From the NCBI GenBank assembly GCA_031263335.1, contig JAISGB010000022.1, positions 1 through 13,418 on the forward strand: DNA of 13,418 nt. Direction: 5' to 3'. The position numbers and the translations under genes were made by a program. Source of the stretch: Eubacteriales Family XIII. Incertae Sedis bacterium (GTDB lineage: Bacteria; Bacillota; Clostridia; Peptostreptococcales; Anaerovoracaceae). Numbering within the stretch: the stretch's first letter is position 1; each line of letters begins with the position of its first letter. Positions 7,838 through 13,418 of the stretch are shown here, one piece after another. The notes under the pieces are model-generated. The model did no database searches, was not told the origin of the DNA, and worked only from the letters and a program-made list of their open reading frames with translations.

Positions 7838-9106
7838 TCACCTCGCCTTTCCGTACGTCCGCGCCGTCTCGAACATCGCCTCTATGTTCTCCCGTTTCGC
7901 GATCTCGATTGCGCCGCTCGCGTCGAGGACATACCCGCCGCCCGCCGCGCAGTTGTCGATCAGGTATTTTACGCGATCGACGATCTTATCCTTCTCCGCA
8001 TATTCCAACATCTGCATCGGTACGCCGCCGAAGATGCAGGCGATCCCTTGGAACATCTTTTTCAATGCCGCGAAATCCCCCGACTCAAAATGGATCATGC
8101 AGGATCCCGGCGGGAATTCGAGCAACTTTTCACGGATGAACGCGCAACGCGTCTCGTAGGAACCCTCGGTATAGATGATCGGCGTGTACCCCATATCGAT
8201 CAACCGCGCAAGTATACGGTGGAAGGGCGCCCAGTACAGATCCCGGTACTGCTCGTCGCTGATGAAACCGTCCATCCCCTTGTGCAACGGGAAAAACACG
8301 CGCCGCACCGGCAGAGGCGCATCCTTCATGGCGACATATTTTTCGATCTGGATGTCCGCGAAAAAGGCGCAGGCTTCCTTGATCTTTTCCGGCCGTTCGA
8401 CTTGGTCGTAGAGCATGCCCATCGTACCCCTGAAATAGTCGCTGATGACGTCAAAGGGCGACTCCCCGTAGGCGGCAAAGATGGGAGGGAAGCCCAGGTC
8501 GATCATCCCGCCGATGAATTTAAGGAACACCTCGTCGGCCTGCGCCTGTATTCGCCCGTACTCGATCAATTTCGTGAGCGCGCCCTGGACGTCCGGCGCG
8601 GCGATCGGCGTCAGCGGCAGGTTCATGATGCAGACGGAGGGATCGATCCGGAAGTTCTCTATCCCCCTCAGCCCCTTGAAGGCGCGCGGGAGGTACTTCG
8701 TGAGAATGAATTTCGAATAATCCCCGATCAACTCATCGTATTCGTCGGCGCGCATATGTTCGATCTCAAACATCTGATAGATCGACTCGTCGGGCAACGG
8801 CGTACCCTTGCGTCCGGGCCAATCCATCATCGTCGGCTCAAGAAAATCCGCGGCCTTCCCGCACAGGAACATGCTGTTCGTGCAGTTTGCGTCCGGCTCG
8901 AATTCCCGATGATAACGGATATGGGCCTCCATCGCCTTCGCGTGATCGTACAGAGCCGTCTTGTGCGTGACGCCGAGTTCCGGGTAGAGGAAGTACGGCA
9001 ATCCGTCCACCCAAGGCGCAACCGGCGTCGTATCCGGCTCCTTCAATGCAATCGCATCCTCAAACCGCTTTAACCTGAGTTCATACATCGTCTGATTCTT
9101 TGACAA
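7838..9106 (-). CDS. UROD-fold corrinoid-dependent methyltransferase, module B
   Basis: This 422-residue cytoplasmic enzyme of the UROD/COG0407 methyltransferase fold should transfer a methyl group to the corrinoid protein encoded directly upstream. Visible landmarks: the shared opening (about 9-25, RFEDAIALKEPD), PLHKGMDGF with His275, YTEGSYE with Glu314, MIHFESGD with His339 and Glu341, and CIFGGVP with Cys357. The His-x-Cys zinc motif of MtaA/MtbA-type enzymes is replaced by His-Phe-Glu. The start is TTG at 9106: GGAGGT lies 7 nt upstream, and this start gives an N-terminus the same length as the module A enzyme before the conserved LKEPD. ATG at 9088 is the alternative, with no good binding site. 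The coding sequence overlaps the corrinoid gene by 26 nt. The substrate is unknown; demethylation of a methoxylated or other methylated compound is inferred from context. Confidence 0.88.
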   Translation of the reverse strand: MSKNQTMYELRLKRFEDAIALKEPDTTPVAPWVDGLPYFLYPELGVTHKTALYDHAKAMEAHIRYHREFEPDANCTNSMFLCGKAADFLEPTMMDWPGRKGTPLPDESIYQMFEIEHMRADEYDELIGDYSKFILTKYLPRAFKGLRGIENFRIDPSVCIMNLPLTPIAAPDVQGALTKLIEYGRIQAQADEVFLKFIGGMIDLGFPPIFAAYGESPFDVISDYFRGTMGMLYDQVERPEKIKEACAFFADIQIEKYVAMKDAPLPVRRVFFPLHKGMDGFISDEQYRDLYWAPFHRILARLIDMGYTPIIYTEGSYETRCAFIREKLLEFPPGSCMIHFESGDFAALKKMFQGIACIFGGVPMQMLEYAEKDKIVDRVKYLIDNCAAGGGYVLDASGAIEIAKRENIEAMFETARTYGKAR

Positions 9107-9764
9107 TTTTCGCACCTCCGACTTTTTGATCCGTTTCCAATAACTGCTTCGCGACCTCGGCCGCGGCGACGGCGTTATCGGCATACGCGTCCGCGCCGAT
9201 CCGCTTCGCAAATTCTTCATCCACGGGCGCGCCGCCCACCATGATCTTGACTTGACCGCGGAGCCCCGCATCGCCGACATCCCTTATCACATTTGCCAAT
9301 TGGTTGAGCGTCGTGTTGAGCAACGCCGACAGAGCGAGTACGTCGGGCGTATGGACGCGGATCGAATCGATGATCGCGTCGGTCGAGACGTCGACGCCGA
9401 GGTCTATTACCTTGAATCCGACGCCCTCCAACATGATGCGGACGAGGTTCTTTCCGACATCGTGCAGATCCCCTTTCACCGTCGCCGTGACCGCCTTCCC
9501 GATCGGCTCTATCTTCTCGTCGATCAGCAGATGTTTCAGCGTCTCGCTCCCCTTCTTCAAGGTGCGCGCCGCGATGAGGACCTCCGGGACAAAGACCTGA
9601 TGGTTCTTGAATTTGACGCCCAAGCCCTTCATCCCCCGGATCAGGCCGTTGGAAAGCATGTCCTGCGCGCTGACGCCCTCGGCGACGCCCCGCTCGATCA
9701 GCGCGGCGACATCCGCCGTTTTCCCGTATTCGACAGCCTGAGCCAGTTCCTCCAATAAAGACAT
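9081..9764 (-). CDS. Corrinoid (B12-binding) methyl-carrier protein, module B
   Basis: This 227-residue methyl shuttle is built like the module A protein: helical cap domain (about 1-88, VFVPEVLIAARTL at 57-69) and cobalamin domain (about 89-210) with GDLHDVG at 98-104 (His101 is the cobalt ligand), SAL at 146-148 and VGG at 176-178. It aligns without gaps with the module A protein over 200 residues, about 56% identical by hand count. A hydrophilic tail of about 17 residues (211-227) is extra, and its coding DNA doubles as the ribosome binding site and start of the methyltransferase gene. The ATG has GGGAG 7 nt upstream. It is the first gene behind the promoter at 9866-9894, with a leader of about 95 nt. 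Confidence 0.93.
   Translation of the reverse strand: MSLLEELAQAVEYGKTADVAALIERGVAEGVSAQDMLSNGLIRGMKGLGVKFKNHQVFVPEVLIAARTLKKGSETLKHLLIDEKIEPIGKAVTATVKGDLHDVGKNLVRIMLEGVGFKVIDLGVDVSTDAIIDSIRVHTPDVLALSALLNTTLNQLANVIRDVGDAGLRGQVKIMVGGAPVDEEFAKRIGADAYADNAVAAAEVAKQLLETDQKVGGAKIVKESDDV
9114..9119 (-). promoter_or_regulatory. Ribosome binding site inside corrinoid gene, sets TTG start
   Basis: GGAGGT on the minus strand, 7 nt before the TTG at 9106 and inside the coding sequence of the corrinoid protein (9081-9764). It fixes the methyltransferase start and implies coupled translation of the two partners. Confidence 0.75.
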
Positions 9765-9865
9765 TTACGCACTCCCTCGTCGAGTCACAAGGACAGGATA
9801 CCATGGCCGAATAAACCGGGCGCCGCCCCGTTCCCGCCGCGTACCGCTTTACCGCCTTACATTGA

Positions 9866-9894
9866 AATATATACTTCGGGGAGTCCGGTGTAAA
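9866..9894 (-). promoter_or_regulatory. Sigma-70-type promoter of module B
   Basis: TTTACA (9889-9894) and TATATT (9866-9871) on the minus strand, each five of six to consensus, with exactly 17 nt between. Start near 9859. The 95-nt leader is GC-rich with several G-runs, but I could not recognise a known riboswitch in it. Confidence 0.7.
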
Positions 9895-9989
9895 ATAAGT
9901 AATCCGCATGTCATGATGCATTTTTCTCATCGAAGCGCGCGGATTTTATGCCGGAATCATTCGCGCGCCGGACAAGACCGCACAAAGCG

Positions 9990-10021
9990 AACCGCCCGAT
10001 CCGGGACGGAACGGGCGGCTT
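9990..10021 (-). terminator. Probable terminator after module C
   Basis: On the minus strand, AAGCCGCCCG pairs with CGGGCGGTT (9-bp stem including one G-T), continued by TCCG/CGGA around a 3-nt loop. It lies 28 nt after the stop of the 219-residue protein gene. The tail, TTCGCTTTGTG, is only moderately T-rich, so termination may be incomplete. Confidence 0.55.
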
Positions 10022-10048
10022 GTCGGGCGTTCTTTTGCGTTGTCTTTA

Positions 10049-10708
10049 TCAAACGGGTCTGTATATCCATGCGCCGTCGCCGCTTTCGTAGGCGTCCGAC
10101 ATCACGTTCTTGCCTGTTGACATTTCCCGCCTGAGGATGTCATGCATCTCGGCTGCGGGACCCACGAACCGATAGAAGGCGAGGAATTCCCACGGCGCTT
10201 CGCTTCCGCCGGCGGCTTCCATATGAAAACGCCGGCCGGATCGATAGCACTCCACGCGAACCACATCCCGCACGTGATGTGTATTGTACCATTCCGTAAA
10301 ATCATCGAGCCGCCCCGGTTTCACATTGGTGAGCGCCATAAATATATGTTCGTCGGCATCGTCGGCCTTTCCCGGCTTCTCGACCTGCTCGGCGATGGCC
10401 TTATAGAACCACAGCGCCGAGTCGCCTTGCGTAACATGTCGCGCAATCGCTCGCTTCATCCGTTCCGCGTCGCCCGAAAACCCGTGCGCGACCAAATATT
10501 TCCATTTCGGCGTCTGTCCCGCGCGTTGGTCGGGATCGACGACCAACCGGATGCCTTCGCTGAGTCCGAAAACCGCCCGGATATCGTCAAACGCATCCCA
10601 CCACGCTTGGAATTGCCCGTCCTCCGCGATCTCCTCATTGGTATAAACCAACAACAGATAATCGTTCTGCTTTTCAATAAACCCATTCGCCCCGCCCAAT
10701 TTACGCAT
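10049..10708 (-). CDS. Uncharacterised protein, two alpha/beta-barrel-like domains
   Basis: I do not recognise a named family for this 219-residue soluble protein. It appears to be a duplication of a ferredoxin-like dimeric alpha/beta-barrel unit (EthD-like). The second half (about 119-219) is the better match: DEHIFMALTNVKPGRLDDF at 119-137 as strand and turn, then EWYNTHHVRDVV at 139-150 with His144 and His145, then strand RSGRRFHM. The first half (about 15-110) repeats the pattern (DYLLLVYTN at 16-24, QAWWDAFDDI at 34-43) but has lost the histidines. There is no signal peptide or membrane segment. The ATG has GGAGGT 6 nt upstream. It follows the module C methyltransferase by 68 nt and is followed by a hairpin, so it is probably the last gene of that operon. 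A role as an accessory or substrate-handling protein for demethylation is conjecture. Confidence 0.75.
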   Translation of the reverse strand: MRKLGGANGFIEKQNDYLLLVYTNEEIAEDGQFQAWWDAFDDIRAVFGLSEGIRLVVDPDQRAGQTPKWKYLVAHGFSGDAERMKRAIARHVTQGDSALWFYKAIAEQVEKPGKADDADEHIFMALTNVKPGRLDDFTEWYNTHHVRDVVRVECYRSGRRFHMEAAGGSEAPWEFLAFYRFVGPAAEMHDILRREMSTGKNVMSDAYESGDGAWIYRPV

Positions 10709-10740
10709 CGTTTGACCTCCGGTTGATCCTTGTGTATCGG

Positions 10741-10746
10741 ATTATA
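10741..10746 (-). promoter_or_regulatory. Possible internal -10 element
   Basis: A perfect TATAAT on the minus strand sits 33 nt before the ATG of the 219-residue protein gene, but no convincing -35 lies 16-18 nt upstream. It could give a weak internal promoter. Confidence 0.25.
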
Positions 10747-10776
10747 ACGTTCGACTGTCTTGATTCATGTACGCGA

Positions 10777-12108
10777 TCAGTTGTATCGTCCATATTTCTC
10801 CGCAGCGTCGATCATCGCCTTGAGATTTTCCGGCTTGGCGTCGTCCATGCTGCCGCCGGAGGTCAGGATAAACCCTCCGTTCTTCCCGCAAACCCGAATC
10901 AGATCCTTGCAATAATCCTCGACTTCTTGAGGGGAACCTCCCCACAACAGGCTTGCGGGCACATTTCCCGCGATGCAGATATGGTCGGCCAACATCTCTT
11001 TCGCGCGCGCCATATCGATCTTCTCAAAATGTATGATCGCCTTCCCCTTCGGCAACTCCAAGAAGGGATCCATACGGTCGTCATTCTTTCCTTCCATCAG
11101 CCAACGGGGGACGAAGCCCCGGTCGATCAAGCCGATCAGGCATCGTTTCCAAGTCGGCCAGACAAAGGTGTCGAAATGCTTCCGGGAAATGAATTCCTCC
11201 GACGAAAAATGGTTCCCCCCGGCCATCACCCTTCTCTTGCCGAACGCTTCGGGCGGAGCGGTTTCGGCCCGCGCCAAGGACCATTCCATCAACCGCTCCA
11301 TGGCGGCGATCAGTTTTTCGGGTCGCTTGAACATATCGAGCGCAATGCCGTGCATCCCTCTCAAATAATCGACGATCTGGTGGAACGGCGGCGTGTTGAG
11401 ACCCGTAAACCCCGGTTCGAGGAACTGCGGCATACCCAACAGCTTGCTGACCTCTTCATTGCAATCGTAAAATTTTGCCTGTTCCTCTCCCGCCTTTGAC
11501 AAGGCGTCAAACGCGCCGATCACTGCCGGCGTGTAACCGAGCGTCGAATACAACACCCCGGCCGTCCCAAACGCGGCGGAAGGGGAAGGGAGTGACGCGA
11601 GCGGGGCCAAAGCCTTGTACCGTCGCGGCAGATAGTATCTCAACATATAGTCGCCGGGATCGGTGATAAACAGATCGTATTCATCCGCCTCCATGATTTC
11701 CCGCTCACGAAACTGTATCCCCCGGTCGTCGTCATACGGACCGCCGGCCCAAGCGTATTGCGTGTCGCCCAAGATCTCCAAAGCGCGGCCGGAGTTGGGC
11801 TTATAGGCCGCGAAAAAAGAATCCGCGGGAAAATCGAGCAGGGTTTTTATCAATGCCTTTTTATAAGCGGAAGGATCATAGAATGACGCCGCATTGGACA
11901 ACCCCGTATATCTGAAAGGAAAATAACCGTTGAATAATACAACCGGCACCCGATCCGGCGCTTTCAACGCAACGGCGTCCCGCAATCGTTTCTCTCGTTC
12001 CTCAAATAATTCCTCCGGGGGCTTGCCCATCTTTTTCTCGACTTCGTCCCGCAGCAGTTTGCACGATTCCCGCTCCCGCAAATCTTCGGCGCGCTTACCT
12101 TCCGACAT
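10777..12108 (-). CDS. UROD-fold corrinoid-dependent methyltransferase, module C
   Basis: This 443-residue protein is the third UROD/COG0407-type methyltransferase of the window. After a charged extension of about 25 residues absent from the other two, it shows the shared opening REKRLRDAVALKAPDRVP (38-55), GGNHFSSEEF (297-306) where the others have PLHxGxDxF, MEGKND with Glu339, IIHFEKID with His360 and Glu362, and HICIAGNVP with Cys378. As in module B the His-x-Cys zinc pair is replaced by His-Phe-Glu. It has diverged clearly from modules A and B and is probably specific for another substrate. The ATG is preceded by GGGGAG about 4 nt upstream. It lies 53 nt after its corrinoid partner and 68 nt before the 219-residue protein gene; a three-gene operon is likely. 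Substrate unknown. Confidence 0.88.
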   Translation of the reverse strand: MSEGKRAEDLRERESCKLLRDEVEKKMGKPPEELFEEREKRLRDAVALKAPDRVPVVLFNGYFPFRYTGLSNAASFYDPSAYKKALIKTLLDFPADSFFAAYKPNSGRALEILGDTQYAWAGGPYDDDRGIQFREREIMEADEYDLFITDPGDYMLRYYLPRRYKALAPLASLPSPSAAFGTAGVLYSTLGYTPAVIGAFDALSKAGEEQAKFYDCNEEVSKLLGMPQFLEPGFTGLNTPPFHQIVDYLRGMHGIALDMFKRPEKLIAAMERLMEWSLARAETAPPEAFGKRRVMAGGNHFSSEEFISRKHFDTFVWPTWKRCLIGLIDRGFVPRWLMEGKNDDRMDPFLELPKGKAIIHFEKIDMARAKEMLADHICIAGNVPASLLWGGSPQEVEDYCKDLIRVCGKNGGFILTSGGSMDDAKPENLKAMIDAAEKYGRYN

Positions 12109-12161
12109 TGATCTCCCCTTCCGTTCCGTATAATTGAATTTATGGGACTCACAGGATCATC

Positions 12162-12827
12162 TCATCCCATCCATTGATTGGCGAGGGTTACCGCCGTCAC
12201 GGCCAATGAACCATAGCCGTCCGCGCCCGTATATTCCCTCACCTTTTCATCGACCTGGCCGCCGCCGACCGCGATCTTCACCCTGTTGCGCAACCCGGCC
12301 TTTTCGAGCGCTTCGATGGTTGAACGAAACACGGGAAAAATGGTCGTAAGCAGACCGCTCAAGCACACCATCCCGGGATCTATTTCCCGAACAGCCTTGA
12401 GAAACGCCTCCTCGGGGACGTCGACGCCAAGGTCGTAGACATCGTAGCCGTTCATCTCCAGCATGAAAACCACGATATCCTTGCCGATGTTATGGACGTC
12501 GCCCCGCACCGTGCCGATCACGATCCGGCCTTTTGGGTTGACCTCGGCCTCGGAAGCGTTCATCTTCGGTTTGATGATGTCGGAGATCTGTTTGAGCAGT
12601 TCCCCCGCCATCATGAGTTCCGCCAGATAATACTCCTGTTTTTCAAAGCGCTCGCCCACGACAGACATGGCGATTTGGCCGGCATTCAGTATTTCCAAAG
12701 GAGGCGTTCCCTCGGCGAGCGCTTGATTCATGATTCGCAGGGCTTTCTCTTCGTCCAATTCCGCAATGGCGTCGATCAGTTCTTGATTCATCCATAAGCT
12801 TGTATAATGCGTTACGGCATCATACAT
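12162..12827 (-). CDS. Corrinoid (B12-binding) methyl-carrier protein, module C
   Basis: This methyl shuttle (221 residues from this start) has the two-domain plan of the family: helical cap (about 13-98, LAELMMAGELLK in the conserved helix) and cobalamin domain (about 99-221) with RGDVHNIG at 108-115 (His112 the cobalt ligand), LSGLLTT at 156-162 and VGGGQVDE at 187-194. It is much less like the module A and B proteins than those are to each other. The start is uncertain. The ATG at 12827 directly abuts AGAAAGGAG, which is too close for good initiation; the ATG at 12791 (MNQELIDAIAELDEEKAL, 209 residues) fits the family's usual N-terminus but has no binding site. The methyltransferase gene follows after 53 nt. 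Confidence 0.9.
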   Translation of the reverse strand: MYDAVTHYTSLWMNQELIDAIAELDEEKALRIMNQALAEGTPPLEILNAGQIAMSVVGERFEKQEYYLAELMMAGELLKQISDIIKPKMNASEAEVNPKGRIVIGTVRGDVHNIGKDIVVFMLEMNGYDVYDLGVDVPEEAFLKAVREIDPGMVCLSGLLTTIFPVFRSTIEALEKAGLRNRVKIAVGGGQVDEKVREYTGADGYGSLAVTAVTLANQWMG

Positions 12828-12876
12828 CTCCTTTCTCTGCGATCTTGTTATTGTTACTAATCAAAGGTTCAATCAA

Positions 12877-13022
12877 AACTACTCAACGGTCGCGTTAGTT
12901 TTGATGGAGTCCGGGTTCCAAGACCTGTTTTGGCTCCCCGGAACGTACTTGAAGTACGTGAGGAAGACAAAACAGGTGTTGGGTTCCGGAATACGCAAAA
13001 GTAGCGTGACCGTTGAGTAGTT
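12877..13022. repeat. 146-bp nested inverted-repeat element (MITE-like or large hairpin)
   Basis: Ends are perfect 15-bp inverted repeats: AACTACTCAACGGTC at 12877-12891 and its complement at 13008-13022. Inside, ACCTGTTTTG (12923-12932) pairs with 12968-12977, and ACGTACT (12943-12949) pairs with 12953-12959 around TGA. The arms between are partly complementary (for example TTTTG and TCCGG blocks), so the whole element folds as one long hairpin. It encodes no protein. No clear target duplication flanks it. It lies 9 nt beyond the stop of the solute-binding-protein gene and 49 nt before the module C corrinoid start, so it may also end transcription: read on the minus strand, the outer stem is followed by TTTTGATTG. 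A -35-like TTGATT (12871-12876) touches its edge. Mobile element or terminator cannot be decided from one copy. Confidence 0.7.
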
Positions 13023-13030
13023 ACATATTG

Positions 13031-13418
13031 TTATTCAGCCTCGAAATATGTATCCAGATCGGCCAGTACCTGGTCTACCGTCTTTTGGCCGGTAAAGAGT
13101 CCCTGAATGCTGGAACCCGCATTGGTCTTAAACGACGTGTTCGGCCAACTCGCGGTCGGGTCGGGTATCACCTTCCCACCCGTGAACAACGGACTCAATC
13201 CCGTATACGTACCGCTCAGTTCACCGGTCGAAGCCTCATTGGCCGAGATGAGCGTCGAGGCGTCGGTAAATACTTTCCCCTCTTCGGGGAGGGACCAGAA
13301 TTCGAGAAACAGCTTTGCGGCCTCTTGGTTTTCCGATTGCACGTTGACGCCCACACCGCCTTGAACCGTCAAAACAAAACGCGTGTCGTCCGCAGTGACG
13401 CCGGGATAAGCGAATTGA
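13031..13418 (-). CDS. Extracellular solute-binding protein, C-terminal part (5' end beyond window)
   Basis: The open frame runs in from the right edge and gives 128 C-terminal residues ending in DLDTYFEAE. The pattern FAYPGVTADDTRFVLTVQGG, then VNVQSENQEAAKLFLEFW about 20 residues later, is typical of family-1 (COG1653, carbohydrate-type) binding proteins near their C-terminus: a GGVGVNV strand followed by the helix that mentions how the last residues pack against the hinge. It would be a lipid-anchored receptor of an ABC importer whose permease genes are not visible here. The internal TTG at 13372 is not the start, because the frame continues upstream. It is separated from module C by the inverted-repeat element, so co-transcription is uncertain. 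Confidence 0.75.
   Translation of the reverse strand, partial: QFAYPGVTADDTRFVLTVQGGVGVNVQSENQEAAKLFLEFWSLPEEGKVFTDASTLISANEASTGELSGTYTGLSPLFTGGKVIPDPTASWPNTSFKTNAGSSIQGLFTGQKTVDQVLADLDTYFEAE

Noticed and set aside
8048..9073. Long plus-strand open frame opposite the module B methyltransferase
   Set aside because: Antisense shadow of a clear UROD-fold gene, with no ribosome binding site or recognisable domain.
9765..9860. Cobalamin riboswitch in leaders of the corrinoid genes
   Set aside because: I looked for a B12-box-like GCCACTG string and the family's long fold upstream of all three corrinoid genes and saw none; the leaders of modules A and B are under 100 nt.
9906..9919. GCAT-N6-ATGC dyad just upstream of the module B promoter
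   Set aside because: Arms of only 4 bp are expected by chance at this density; not listed as an operator.
12877..13022. CRISPR-like or insertion-sequence reading of the repeat element
   Set aside because: There are no regularly spaced direct repeats and no transposase coding sequence; it is a single palindromic unit.

Overview
The window looks like a chromosomal stretch from an anaerobic, Gram-positive-type bacterium, most likely a Clostridia-like Firmicute. This is inferred from strong AGGAGG-type ribosome binding sites, lipoprotein-anchored binding proteins with Gly-rich linkers, TTG starts, and a wealth of corrinoid methyltransferase genes. Nearly everything is on the minus strand; the one clear plus-strand gene is a LysR-type regulator.

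Layout, left to right. (1) 1-1553: a corrinoid protein gene followed by a UROD-fold methyltransferase gene cut by the window edge (module A), with a good promoter at 1606-1634. (2) 1934-6736: a five-gene branched-chain-amino-acid-type ABC importer read as ATPase G, ATPase F, permease H, permease M, lipoprotein binding protein, closed by a clear hairpin terminator at 1860-1893. (3) 6944-7822: a divergent LysR-type regulator; the intergenic region holds an 18-bp palindrome and a possible importer promoter. (4) 7838-9764: a second corrinoid protein plus UROD-fold methyltransferase (module B), coupled by an overlapping TTG start, with a good promoter at 9866-9894. (5) 10049-12827: a third, more diverged corrinoid protein, a third methyltransferase and an unrecognised two-domain alpha/beta-barrel-like protein (module C). 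(6) 12877-13022: a compact nested inverted-repeat element. (7) 13031-13418: the C-terminal end of a family-1-type extracellular solute-binding protein, cut by the right edge.

Working model (inference): the importer brings in a methylated or methoxylated compound, possibly an aromatic acid, under LysR control. The three methyltransferases each strip a methyl group from a related substrate onto their own corrinoid protein, for onward transfer to tetrahydrofolate. Neither the second methyltransferase (methyl-corrinoid to tetrahydrofolate) nor the ATP-dependent corrinoid reactivase that such systems need is in this window, so they must lie elsewhere. The substrate cannot be read from the sequence.
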